Positions 1 to 6,782 of a stretch of 8,158 nt of DNA are shown one piece after another. Origin of the DNA: an uncultured Limnohabitans sp. GTDB lineage: Bacteria; Pseudomonadota; Gammaproteobacteria; Burkholderiales; Burkholderiaceae_C. How positions within the stretch are numbered: the stretch's first letter is position 1; every line of letters begins with the position of its first letter. Below the pieces are notes generated by a model. The model saw nothing but the letters and a program-made list of their open reading frames with translations. It was not told the origin of the DNA and ran no database searches. The stretch covers positions 1 to 8,158 of the forward strand of contig NZ_CALBEX010000036.1 of the NCBI RefSeq assembly GCF_937889215.1, read 5' to 3'. A program made the position numbers and the translations under genes.

Positions 1-419
1 TCGCGGTGACACGCTACGAAACCATGAGCACCGCGACGCCCACGCGAGAGACGTGGCTGAATGCGCAGCGTTGCATCATTCCAATGCAAGCGTTTTTAGA
101 AGACGACTGGCGCAGCGGCAAGGCGGTGCCGACACGCATTGCACGGGTCGATGGCAAGCCGATGGGGGTGGCGGGCTTGTGGGAGCGCTGGACGCAAGGC
201 GAAGAAGAAATCGTCAGTTTCACCTTGCTCACGGTGAACGCCAACAGCCACGCCCTGATGAACCGCTATGGTCAAAACGGCAACGAAAAACGCATGCCGG
301 CCATCTTGAACGAAGGCGCTTATGGCGCCTGGCTAAACGCCCCCATCGACAAAGCCCGCGAGTTCATGCGGGCCTATCCAGCCAACTTGCTGCTGGCCAA
401 TCCGGTGCAGAAAAAATAG
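1..419 (+). CDS. SRAP (SOS response-associated peptidase, YedK/HMCES-like) family protein, C-terminal part
   Basis: This gene is cut by the left window edge; about 138 C-terminal residues are visible, read in the frame whose first whole codon is at base 3. SRAP proteins bind abasic sites in single-stranded DNA and form a protein-DNA crosslink through an N-terminal Cys2, which lies outside the window. Family landmarks seen are an ETM segment after the first beta region (bases 18-26), RCIIPMQAF with the acidic residue of the 'FxE' motif (Glu codon 99-101), AGLWERW, FTLLTVNAN and EKRMPAIL. The Asn of the usual NARxET motif appears to be Val (gtg, 6-8). The His that normally precedes the KRMPxIL segment is Gly (ggt, 270-272). 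The gene therefore belongs to the family, but its crosslinking or lyase chemistry is uncertain. A GTG at base 6 is not taken as the start because homologues have about 70 further N-terminal residues. It converges on argH, with the stop at 417-419 only 6 bases from the argH stop. Confidence 0.8.
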   Translation, partial: AVTRYETMSTATPTRETWLNAQRCIIPMQAFLEDDWRSGKAVPTRIARVDGKPMGVAGLWERWTQGEEEIVSFTLLTVNANSHALMNRYGQNGNEKRMPAILNEGAYGAWLNAPIDKAREFMRAYPANLLLANPVQKK

Positions 420-441
420 GCCGCCTCAGCCCAAGCGGCTT
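411..441 (-). terminator. argH intrinsic terminator overlapping both gene ends
   Basis: Read on the minus strand, GCCGC (439-435), a 10-base loop and GCGGC (424-420) form a GC-only 5-bp stem. It is followed by CTATTTTTT (419-411), a U-tract. The stem includes the last argH codons and spans its stop. The U-tract is the complement of the Lys-Lys-stop codons of the opposing SRAP gene. On the plus strand the hairpin lacks a T-run, so it should stop only argH transcription. The stem is short, so efficiency is uncertain. Confidence 0.65.
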
Positions 442-1874
442 CGATGGCGTGCGATCTGTCGGCGCACTTGCTCAGGCGCGGTGCCGCCCAAGGTGTTGCG
501 GGCGTTCAGCGAGCCTTGCAGGCTGAGCGGCCCGAACACATCGGTTTCAATGCGGCTGTCGAACTTTTGCAGCGTCTCCAGTGGCAACTCTGACAAGTCC
601 ACGCCCAGGCCCTGTGCGGTCTTGACGGCGTGCGCCACCACTTCATGAGCGTCGCGGAACGGCAGGCCTTTTTTGACCAAATAGTCGGCCAAGTCGGTGG
701 CGGTGGCGTAGCCCTTTTTAACGGCGGATTCCATGGCTGCGGCATTCACATTGATGCCGCCTTCTTTCTGGCCCGTGGCGGGGTTGACCTGGCCGCCCAC
801 CATTTCGCTGAAGATGCGCAGCGTGTCTTTGAGCGTGTCCACTGTGTCAAACAACGGCTCTTTGTCTTCCTGGTTGTCCTTGTTGTAGGCCAGGGGCTGG
901 CCCTTCATCAAGGTGATCAGGCCCATCAAATGGCCGACCACCCGGCCGGTCTTGCCGCGAGCCAGCTCGGGCACATCAGGGTTTTTCTTCTGCGGCATGA
1001 TCGACGAGCCGGTGGTGAAGCGGTCAGCGATGCGCACAAAGCCAAAGTTCTGGCTCATCCACAAAACCAACTCTTCACTGAAACGGCTGATGTGCACCAT
1101 ACAAAGAGAAGCGGCGGCGGTGAATTCGATGGCAAAGTCGCGGTCGCTCACGCCGTCCAAGCTGTTTTGGCATACCTGTGCTTGGCCGTTTTCATTGACC
1201 ATGCCCAGCGTGCGCGCCACGCGCTCGCGGTCCAGCGGGTAAGTGGTGCCCGCCAAGGCTGCAGAGCCCAGCGGCAGGCGGTTGGTGCGGCGGCGCACAT
1301 CAGTAAAGCGCTCGGCATCCCGACTGAACATCTCCACATAAGCCAGCAGGTGGTGCGCAAAGCTTACAGGCTGGGCCACTTGCAAGTGGGTAAAGCCGGG
1401 CATGATGACCTCGACGTTTTGCTCGGCCACATCGACCAGCGACTTTTGCAGGTCGGCCAGCAAGTCGATGATCAGGTCCATCTCGCTGCGTAACCACAGG
1501 CGCACGTCGGTGGCGACTTGGTCGTTGCGGCTGCGGCCGGTGTGCAGGCGTTTGCCCGCGTCGCCCACCAATTGGGTCAGGCGCGCTTCAATGTTCAGAT
1601 GCACGTCTTCCAGGTCCAGCTTCCACTCAAAAGCGCCGGATTCGATTTCTTGGGTGATCTGCGCCATGCCGCGCTGGATGTCGGCCAGGTCGCTGGCGCC
1701 GATGATGTTTTGCGTGGCCAGCATCTCGGCGTGGGCCAGGCTGCCGGTGATGTCGGCTTGCCAAAGGCGCTTGTCAAAGAACACGCTGGCGGTGTAGCGC
1801 TTGACCAACTCGCTCATGGGTTCAGAAAAAAGAGCCGACCAGGCTTGGGATTTTTTGTCGAGTTGGTTTGTCAT
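426..1874 (-). CDS. argH: Argininosuccinate lyase
   Basis: ArgH cleaves argininosuccinate to arginine and fumarate, the last step of arginine synthesis, as a cytosolic homotetramer. The protein has 482 residues (about 457 in E. coli). Features seen are an N-terminal HTGRSRND motif at residues 111-118, the GFTHLQ segment with the conserved His163, and the fumarase/aspartase superfamily signature [12 protein letters not shown] at 289-300. The last lies on the mobile loop that carries the catalytic serine. The lysine-rich [11 protein letters not shown] (330-340) is also typical. A short extra segment around residues 360-373 ([14 protein letters not shown]) is not in the E. coli enzyme as I recall it and partly explains the greater length. 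The ATG at 1874 is preceded by no good Shine-Dalgarno; instead a -10-like TAAAAT ends 9 bases before it, so the message may be leaderless or nearly so. Upstream on the same strand, 107 bases away, is a CoA-transferase gene with no evident functional link. Confidence 0.97.
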   Translation of the reverse strand: MTNQLDKKSQAWSALFSEPMSELVKRYTASVFFDKRLWQADITGSLAHAEMLATQNIIGASDLADIQRGMAQITQEIESGAFEWKLDLEDVHLNIEARLTQLVGDAGKRLHTGRSRNDQVATDVRLWLRSEMDLIIDLLADLQKSLVDVAEQNVEVIMPGFTHLQVAQPVSFAHHLLAYVEMFSRDAERFTDVRRRTNRLPLGSAALAGTTYPLDRERVARTLGMVNENGQAQVCQNSLDGVSDRDFAIEFTAAASLCMVHISRFSEELVLWMSQNFGFVRIADRFTTGSSIMPQKKNPDVPELARGKTGRVVGHLMGLITLMKGQPLAYNKDNQEDKEPLFDTVDTLKDTLRIFSEMVGGQVNPATGQKEGGINVNAAAMESAVKKGYATATDLADYLVKKGLPFRDAHEVVAHAVKTAQGLGVDLSELPLETLQKFDSRIETDVFGPLSLQGSLNARNTLGGTAPEQVRRQIARHRSRLG

Positions 1875-1897
1875 AAGCCCGCGATTTTATCGGGCTT
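1875..1897 (-). promoter_or_regulatory. Putative argH -10 box within a hairpin abutting the start codon
   Basis: On the minus strand GATAAAAT (1891-1884) contains TAAAAT, a 5/6 match to TATAAT, ending 9 bases before the ATG. A start site 6-7 bases downstream would leave a leader of about 2-3 bases or none. The same segment is flanked by a perfect 7-bp inverted repeat, AAGCCCG (1875-1881) and CGGGCTT (1891-1897). No convincing -35 is seen at 16-18 bases. The promoter reading is inference. Confidence 0.4.
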
Positions 1898-1981
1898 CGA
1901 AGGCCACCTCCCTGCGCAGGCGGCCTTGTGGCATCGGCCTCGGCTCGTGAGGCAGGCCAAGCAGTGACAAGCCAAGTCGAA

Positions 1982-2851
1982 TTATCTCGGCAAGGTCAGT
2001 AAGGGGATGTCCTTGTCCGCCGCCAGTTTGTCCAGTTGAAGACGTGTTTTACTGGCCAAAAATGCGGCCACCGCTTGCTGCGTTTCGGGCTTGAAAAGGT
2101 CTTTCACCGTATGGGTCAGGGGGATGCCCGCGGCCTTGCACAGGCTGGCCGCAAAGTGCGGCTCCAAGGCGGCCACAGCCACACGGCCATTTTTGCATGC
2201 GTAAATGCGGTAGCCCGCGTGCGCACCCCCCACAGCGCCATCGGGGGTGGTCATGCGCAATTGGCGGGGCAAGGCCAACCAGGCGGCGGCCTCCGACAGG
2301 GCCACCTCGTGCCGCGAGCCCTGGCCGCTGGTCTGGCGTGACAGCACGGCCTTGAGCGAGGCCTCACTGGCCATGAGGGCGCCGCCCATGTCGGCAAACA
2401 AGCTGGGTGGCAAATCCATGCCGTTGACCAAACCCACTTCCGCTTGGTAGGTCAGGTCGTGGCCTGGAATCTCAGCCAAAGGACCGGGAGCGCCCACCAC
2501 CTCGATCAGACTCAGCGTAGGGTATTGCTTGTGCAGCGTTCTCCAGCCCAAGCCCAGCTTGACCAGGGCCGAAGGCCGGAAAGAGGTGAGCAAGACATCG
2601 GTGCTGGACAACAACTTGTGCAAAGTTTTTTGGCCAAGCTCTGTTTTCAGGTCCAGGGTGCGATGGACGACGCCTTTGTGCAGCAAAGCATAGCCATCGG
2701 GTGTGTAGTGCTGCATGGGGTCCCCGGCAGGCGGGTTAACTTTGGTGCAGCGGGCACCCATTTGCGCTAAGCGCATCAGGGCAGCGGGGCCGGGCAAATT
2801 CAGAGCCAGGCTGAGAATGCGCACACCGCGCAGGGGTTTGGCAGAAGACAT
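1982..2851 (-). CDS. CaiB/BaiF family III CoA-transferase / alpha-methylacyl-CoA racemase-like protein, short form
   Basis: Family III enzymes move CoA between carboxylic acids through an aspartyl-CoA anhydride, or, in the AMACR branch, invert the alpha carbon of 2-methylacyl-CoA. The N-terminal CoA-binding pattern is present: LPGPAALMRLAQMGA (residues 19-33), then TKVNPPAGDP (36-45). GHDLTY (130-135) and FADMGG (152-157) follow. Three residues match the His/Asp/Glu set of the racemase branch: His131, Asp154 and Glu230 (in AALEPHF). This favours an AMACR-like activity over a strict transferase, but the substrate cannot be named. At 289 residues it is shorter than the usual 360-400: it stops just after a segment resembling the family's 'PVLTL' stretch and lacks the C-terminal part that normally swaps between interlocked subunits. 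The ATG at 2851 follows an AAAGGTG Shine-Dalgarno (minus strand). It is divergent from rpsO and upstream of argH, though probably not in one operon with it. Confidence 0.85.
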   Translation of the reverse strand: MSSAKPLRGVRILSLALNLPGPAALMRLAQMGARCTKVNPPAGDPMQHYTPDGYALLHKGVVHRTLDLKTELGQKTLHKLLSSTDVLLTSFRPSALVKLGLGWRTLHKQYPTLSLIEVVGAPGPLAEIPGHDLTYQAEVGLVNGMDLPPSLFADMGGALMASEASLKAVLSRQTSGQGSRHEVALSEAAAWLALPRQLRMTTPDGAVGGAHAGYRIYACKNGRVAVAALEPHFAASLCKAAGIPLTHTVKDLFKPETQQAVAAFLASKTRLQLDKLAADKDIPLLTLPR

Positions 2852-2906
2852 GTTGGCACCTTTGGACTGTGTCGAAGCCGCGCAGGGCAGCGGCGGGCTT
2901 GGCGCA

Positions 2907-2934
2907 ATTATGCGGAGGGTTTGGGTGCTGTCGT
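2907..2934 (-). promoter_or_regulatory. Candidate promoter for the CoA-transferase gene
   Basis: On the minus strand ACGACA (2934-2929, 4/6 to TTGACA) is separated by 16 bases from CATAAT (2912-2907, 5/6 to TATAAT). This would give a leader of about 50 bases ending in a good Shine-Dalgarno. It lies back to back with the rpsO promoter. The call rests on consensus matching alone. Confidence 0.35.
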
Positions 2935-2987
2935 GTCACATGGTGCAATCCGGGCGATGGCCGGATGTTTAACGGGCCCCAAAAGGG

Positions 2988-3016
2988 TGCTGCGCCGCAG
3001 TGTCTTGGGCTATAAT
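2988..3016 (+). promoter_or_regulatory. rpsO promoter (-10 TATAAT)
   Basis: A perfect TATAAT lies at 3011-3016, about 110 bases before the rpsO ATG. The -35 position (about 2988-2993, TGCTGC) is weak. Transcription would start near 3023 and give a leader of about 105 bases. A perfect -10 box fits a strongly expressed ribosomal protein gene. Confidence 0.6.
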
Positions 3017-3022
3017 CAGTCT

Positions 3023-3128
3023 GTTTTGCGATTTGCAAAGCGCACGCCATTGGCTTTTCCAGCCGCTGGCGCAAGTCATTCACCCGCTGAAATTCCTCAG
3101 AATCCAGCGAAACAACAAGGAAAAAACC
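3023..3128 (+). promoter_or_regulatory. rpsO 5' leader, possible S15 autoregulatory region
   Basis: S15 represses its own translation by binding structured rpsO leaders in several bacterial groups, with structures that differ between groups. Two mutually exclusive short pairings are visible here: CTGA (3087-3090) with TCAG (3097-3100), and CGCTG (3085-3089) with CAGCG (3105-3109). Both lie just before the Shine-Dalgarno AAGGA (3117-3121). I cannot match this to a known S15-binding fold, so the regulatory role is inferred from the family. Confidence 0.3.
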
Positions 3129-3395
3129 ATGATTGCATCTTCAATCAAGGCAGAGGTCGTCAAGGCCAATGCACGTGCAGCCAACGACACTGGGTCTCCA
3201 GAAGTCCAAGTGGCTTTGCTAACAGCCCGTATCAACGAGCTGACACCTCACTTCAAAACACACGCCAAAGACCATCACGGTCGCCGCGGTCTGCTGCGCA
3301 TGGTGAGCCGTCGCCGCAAGCTGCTGGACTACCTCAAGTCCCGTGATGCTGACCGTTACGTTGCGCTGATTGCCAAGCTTGGCCTGCGTAAGTAA
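3129..3395 (+). CDS. rpsO: 30S ribosomal protein S15
   Basis: S15 is a primary 16S rRNA-binding protein that joins the central domain and contributes to inter-subunit bridge B4. The 88 residues match the usual 88-89 of the family. Seen are the [15 protein letters not shown] helix region (residues 21-35), the rRNA-contacting segment [19 protein letters not shown] (38-56) with its conserved His and Asp residues, and the C-terminal [10 protein letters not shown] and LGLRK. The start at 3129 is set by family length and by AAGGA (3117-3121) seven bases upstream; the frame stays open back to about 3000, but those codons are leader. A strong terminator follows the stop by about 16 bases, so most rpsO transcripts should end before pnp, with some read-through expected as in the enterobacterial rpsO-pnp arrangement. 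Confidence 0.98.
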   Translation: MIASSIKAEVVKANARAANDTGSPEVQVALLTARINELTPHFKTHAKDHHGRRGLLRMVSRRRKLLDYLKSRDADRYVALIAKLGLRK

Positions 3396-3410
3396 TCGTC
3401 CCTCCAGATG

Positions 3411-3457
3411 AAAAGCGCCTGAGTTAGTTCACTAGCTCAGGCGCTTTATTCTTTTTT
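3411..3457 (+). terminator. rpsO intrinsic terminator
   Basis: AAAGCGCCTGAG (3412-3423) pairs perfectly with CTCAGGCGCTTT (3436-3447). Continuing inwards, a G·U pair and TAG/CTA leave a TTCA loop (3428-3431), 16 pairs in all. A T-rich tail runs to 3457 (TTTATTCTTTTTT). The A-run on the 5' side means it could also act on the other strand, but no minus-strand gene needs it. Confidence 0.95.
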
Positions 3458-3492
3458 CAGTCGGAATTTGTCAGGGCGATCTCGCGCTGCGT

Positions 3493-3539
3493 CATTCCAC
3501 AAGGCTTTACAGCAAAGTTTTGCAAGGTCTTGTGGAATG
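3493..3539 (+). promoter_or_regulatory. pnp leader stem-loop, candidate RNase III / PNPase autoregulation site
   Basis: CATTCCACAAG (3493-3503) and CTTGTGGAATG (3529-3539) form a perfect 11-bp inverted repeat. A 25-base interior contains a second small stem, GCAA (3512-3515) with TTGC (3520-3523). No T-run follows, so it is not a terminator. It sits between the rpsO terminator and the pnp ribosome site, 74 bases before the pnp ATG. In E. coli a leader duplex in this position is cut by RNase III and then removed by PNPase, which destabilises pnp mRNA. That this hairpin does the same is inference by position. No clear separate pnp promoter was found; TTGTCA at 3468-3473 lacks a good -10. Confidence 0.5.
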
Positions 3540-3613
3540 GCATCGAGTTCAGAGCGTCAACTTCCGGGCCCACAGTGCAGCCTCATGCGCTTTTATTTTC
3601 AGGAGTTCCGGAC

Positions 3614-5719
3614 ATGTCCATTTTCAATAAAGTTACCAAAACCTTCCAGTGGGGCCAGCACACGGTCAAGATGGAAACCGGCGAAGTCGCTCGCCAAGCC
3701 GGCGGCGCTGTGCTGCTCGACATGGAAGGCACTGTGGTGCTGGCCACTGTCGTGGGTTCCAAGATCGCCAAAGCCGGTCAAGATTTCTTTCCGCTCACCG
3801 TCGATTACATCGAGAAGACCTACGCCGCTGGCAAGATCCCCGGCAGCTTCTTCAAGCGTGAAGCCAAGCCCAGCGAGCACGAGACCCTGACCAGCCGTCT
3901 GATCGACCGCCCCATCCGTCCTCTGTTCCCCGAAGGTTTTTACAACGACGTGCATGTGGTCATCCACACCGTGTCTTTGAACCCTGAAGTCGACGCCGAC
4001 ATCGCTGCGATGATCGCCGTGTCTGCCGCTTTGTCCATCTCGGGCATTCCGTTCAACGGCCCCATCGGTGCCGCCCGCGTGGGTTACATCAACGGTGAGT
4101 ATGTGCTGAACCCCGGCCAGACCCAGCGCAAAGACAGCGTGATGGATTTGGTGGTGGCCGGTACCGAAGCCGCTGTGCTGATGGTCGAATCCGAAGCCCA
4201 ACAACTGTCCGAAGAAATCATGCTGGGTGGTGTGGTGTACGGCCACGCGCAGTCGGCGATTGCCATCAACGCCATCCACGAGTTGGTGCGTGAAGCCGGC
4301 AAGCCTGTGTGGGACTGGCAAGCGCCTGCCCGCGATTTGGCTTTCGAAGCCAAGCTGGCCACATTGGCCGAAGAAAAGCTGCGCGCCGCCTACCAAATCC
4401 GCAACAAGCAAGCCCGCACACACGCTTGCCGTGACGCCTACGCTTCGGTCAAAGCCGCTTTGGCTGCAGAAGGCGTCGCCTTTGACGGTGTCAAGCTTGA
4501 CGGCCTGATGTTCGAAATCGAAGCGCGCATCGTGCGCAGCCAGATTTTGGCCGGTGAGCCCCGCATCGACGGCCGCGACACACGCACTGTGCGCCCCATC
4601 GAAATCCGCAACAGCGTGCTGCCCCGCACACACGGCTCGGCCCTGTTCACACGTGGCGAAACCCAAGCTTTGGTGGTCACCACTTTGGGCACAGAGCGCG
4701 ATGCTCAGCGCATCGACGCGCTGGCTGGCGAGTTCGAAGACCGCTTCATGTTCCACTACAACATGCCTCCCTTTGCCACTGGCGAAGTGGGCCGCATGGG
4801 CTCGACCAAGCGCCGCGAAATCGGCCACGGCCGTTTGGCCAAGCGTGCTTTGGCCGCTGTGTTGCCAACCAAAGAAGAGTTCCCCTACACCATGCGTGTG
4901 GTGTCCGAAATCACCGAATCGAACGGTTCTTCGTCCATGGCTTCGGTCTGCGGCGGCTGCTTGTCGATGATGGACGCGGGTGTGCCGATGAAAGCCCACG
5001 TGGCCGGTATCGCTATGGGCCTGATCAAGGAAGACAACCGCTTTGCGGTGTTGACCGACATCTTGGGTGACGAAGACCACCTGGGTGACATGGACTTCAA
5101 AGTGGCCGGTACCACCAACGGCATTACTGCATTGCAGATGGACATCAAGATCCAGGGCATCACCAAAGAAATCATGCAAGTCGCTTTGGCCCAAGCCAAA
5201 GAAGCCCGTATGCACATTCTGGGCAAGATGCAAGAGGCGATGAGCACAGCCAACACCGAAGTGTCGGACTTCGCGCCCAAGCTCTTCACCATGAAGATCA
5301 ATCCCGAGAAAATCCGTGACGTGATCGGCAAAGGCGGCGCGACCATCCGTGCCCTGACCGAAGAAACCGGTTGCCAAATCAACATCGGCGAAGACGGCAC
5401 GATCACGATCGCGGCCACCGACGGCGAGAAGGCCGACATTGCCAAGAAGCGCATCGAGCAGATCACCGCTGAAGTCGAAATCGGCAAGGTCTACGAAGGC
5501 CCCGTCACCAAGATTTTGGACTTCGGTGCATTGATCAACTTGTTGCCCGGCAAAGACGGTTTGTTGCACATCAGCCAGATCGCCCACGAGCGCGTTGAGA
5601 AGGTCACCGACTACCTGAGCGAAGGCCAGATCGTCAAAGTCAAGGTCATGGAAACCGACGAAAAAGGCCGCATCAAGCTGTCGATGAAGGCTTTGTTGGA
5701 CCGTCCCGCACAGGGCTAA
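3614..5719 (+). CDS. pnp: Polyribonucleotide nucleotidyltransferase (PNPase)
   Basis: PNPase is a trimeric, phosphate-dependent 3'-5' exoribonuclease that can also add heteropolymeric tails; it acts in mRNA decay, often with RNase E. The protein has 701 residues (711 in E. coli) and a complete domain order: RNase PH-like core 1 (about 12-145), the helical linker domain (about 150-310), RNase PH-like core 2 (about 320-545), KH (about 555-615, with the GKGG loop at 572-575) and S1 (about 622-692, [16 protein letters not shown]). The second core carries the conserved catalytic and metal-binding cluster [12 protein letters not shown] (485-496). [27 protein letters not shown] (79-105) is the well-known substrate-channel segment. 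The ATG at 3614 is preceded by AGGAG (3601-3605) with 8-base spacing; an open upstream extension of 28 codons is leader. The leader hairpin suggests post-transcriptional autoregulation. Confidence 0.98.
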   Translation: MSIFNKVTKTFQWGQHTVKMETGEVARQAGGAVLLDMEGTVVLATVVGSKIAKAGQDFFPLTVDYIEKTYAAGKIPGSFFKREAKPSEHETLTSRLIDRPIRPLFPEGFYNDVHVVIHTVSLNPEVDADIAAMIAVSAALSISGIPFNGPIGAARVGYINGEYVLNPGQTQRKDSVMDLVVAGTEAAVLMVESEAQQLSEEIMLGGVVYGHAQSAIAINAIHELVREAGKPVWDWQAPARDLAFEAKLATLAEEKLRAAYQIRNKQARTHACRDAYASVKAALAAEGVAFDGVKLDGLMFEIEARIVRSQILAGEPRIDGRDTRTVRPIEIRNSVLPRTHGSALFTRGETQALVVTTLGTERDAQRIDALAGEFEDRFMFHYNMPPFATGEVGRMGSTKRREIGHGRLAKRALAAVLPTKEEFPYTMRVVSEITESNGSSSMASVCGGCLSMMDAGVPMKAHVAGIAMGLIKEDNRFAVLTDILGDEDHLGDMDFKVAGTTNGITALQMDIKIQGITKEIMQVALAQAKEARMHILGKMQEAMSTANTEVSDFAPKLFTMKINPEKIRDVIGKGGATIRALTEETGCQINIGEDGTITIAATDGEKADIAKKRIEQITAEVEIGKVYEGPVTKILDFGALINLLPGKDGLLHISQIAHERVEKVTDYLSEGQIVKVKVMETDEKGRIKLSMKALLDRPAQG

Positions 5720-5728
5720 ATCCTGGTC

Positions 5729-5751
5729 TCGGGTGGTCAGCGATCACCCGA
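5729..5751 (+). promoter_or_regulatory. Hairpin between pnp and the oxidoreductase gene
   Basis: TCGGGTG (5729-5735) pairs with CACCCGA (5745-5751), and a G·U plus a T-A pair extend it to 9 pairs with a CAGCG loop. It lies in the 52-base gap after the pnp stop. No T-run follows, so an intrinsic terminator is unlikely. It could protect a 3' end or mark a processing site; the function is unknown. Confidence 0.4.
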
Positions 5752-5771
5752 TCCCCTGAAACGGACTCACC

Positions 5772-6782
5772 ATGAACGTCATTGAAATTCAGAGCTACGG
5801 CGCACCAGCGGTATTGGTGCCTGGCACGCGTCCAGAGCCTGTGGCTGGGGCAGGGGAGTTGCTCATTCACGTTTCGGCCAGCGGTATCAACCGCCCCGAC
5901 GTGCTGCAACGCACCGGCAATTACCCGGTTCCGCCGGGCGCGTCGGACATCCCGGGCCTCGAAGTGGCGGGCGTGGTGGTGTCGGGTGATGCCGCCGCCA
6001 TGGCCGAGGCCGGGTTGGCGGTAGGTGACCGCGTGTGCGCCTTGGTGGCCGGTGGCGGTTATGCAGAATGGTGCGTTGCCCCTGTGCTTCAGTGTCTGCC
6101 CGTGCCCAAGGGCCTGACGGACACCGAAGCGGCTTCGCTGCCCGAGACCTTTTTCACGGTTTGGAGCAATGTGTTTGACCGTGGACGCTTGCAAGCAGGT
6201 GAGACCTTGTTGATCCAGGGCGGCACCAGTGGCATTGGCGTCACCGCCATCCAAATGGCCAAAGCAGCCGGTGCGACCGTGATTGCCACGGCAGGGTCCG
6301 ATGAAAAGTGCCAAGCTTGTCTGGCCTTGGGCGCGGACCACGCCATCAACTACAAAACCACCGACTTTGTGGCCGAGGCCATGAGCCTGACGGGCGGCAA
6401 GGGTGTGAACGTGATTTTGGACATGGTTGCGGGTGACTATGTGGCACGCGAAGTCGAGGCCTTGGCCGAAGACGGTCGTCTGGTCATCATCGCCGTGCAA
6501 GGCGGCATCAAAAGCGAGCTCAATGCCGGGTTGGTGTTGCGTCGCCGTTTGACGATCACCGGCTCGACACTGCGTCCGCGTCCTGTGGCCTTCAAGGCTG
6601 CGATTGCACAATCTTTACGTGACAAGGTTTGGCCGTGGCTCGAATCTGGCCAGATCAAGCCGGTGATTCACAGTGTGTTCGGCGCTATGCAAGAGGGCGG
6701 CGGCTTGCCATCGGGTGCGGCGCAAGCCCATGCTTTGATGGAAACCAACCAGCATGTGGGCAAATTGGTGGTGACTTGGTGA
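5772..6782 (+). CDS. Zinc-free MDR-family NAD(P)H quinone oxidoreductase (PIG3/QOR-like)
   Basis: This 336-residue protein belongs to the medium-chain dehydrogenase/reductase superfamily, in the zinc-independent quinone oxidoreductase branch close to PIG3 (TP53I3). Such enzymes reduce quinones or enones with NAD(P)H in the cytosol. Seen are the N-terminal GroES-like domain with [18 protein letters not shown] (35-52), PGLEVAGVV (61-69), GDRVCAL (85-91), the [12 protein letters not shown] segment (124-135), and the Rossmann nucleotide-binding loop [16 protein letters not shown] (149-164), with GADHAINY (187-194) downstream. No catalytic-zinc ligands are evident. The end (HVGKLVV) is typical, but about 7-8 residues (EGGGLPSG, 308-315) appear inserted just before the usual AAxAHxLM helix. 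The Shine-Dalgarno is weak. The stop (6780-6782) shares its last base with the tpiA ATG, so the two are probably translationally coupled. The physiological substrate is unknown. Confidence 0.92.
   Translation: MNVIEIQSYGAPAVLVPGTRPEPVAGAGELLIHVSASGINRPDVLQRTGNYPVPPGASDIPGLEVAGVVVSGDAAAMAEAGLAVGDRVCALVAGGGYAEWCVAPVLQCLPVPKGLTDTEAASLPETFFTVWSNVFDRGRLQAGETLLIQGGTSGIGVTAIQMAKAAGATVIATAGSDEKCQACLALGADHAINYKTTDFVAEAMSLTGGKGVNVILDMVAGDYVAREVEALAEDGRLVIIAVQGGIKSELNAGLVLRRRLTITGSTLRPRPVAFKAAIAQSLRDKVWPWLESGQIKPVIHSVFGAMQEGGGLPSGAAQAHALMETNQHVGKLVVTW

Noticed and set aside
630..1493. A 287-codon open frame antisense to argH.
   Set aside because: It is a shadow of argH codon bias; the composition is low in complexity and no family pattern or ribosome site is seen.
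1900..1927. Nested inverted repeats (AAGGCC/GGCCTT around CCTGCGCAGG), considered as the CoA-transferase terminator.
   Set aside because: No T-run follows on the minus strand, and it overlaps the region just upstream of argH; support is too weak to call a terminator.
2948..2966. Inverted repeat ATCCGG / CCGGAT between the divergent promoters, considered as an operator.
   Set aside because: A 6-bp GC-rich repeat is expected by chance in such sequence, and no regulator or second copy is visible.
2736..3083. A minus-strand open frame of 115 codons across the divergent promoter region.
   Set aside because: It would overlap the start of the CoA-transferase gene and the TATAAT of rpsO, and the product has no recognisable features.
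3599..5587. A 662-codon open frame antisense to pnp.
   Set aside because: It lies wholly opposite a certain gene, is rich in His, Gly, Val and Asp as expected from the reverse complement of GC-biased codons, has no recognisable domain, and needs no separate explanation.
5673..6611. A 312-codon open frame antisense to the oxidoreductase gene.
   Set aside because: It is the reverse strand of a well-recognised gene, with no motif of its own.
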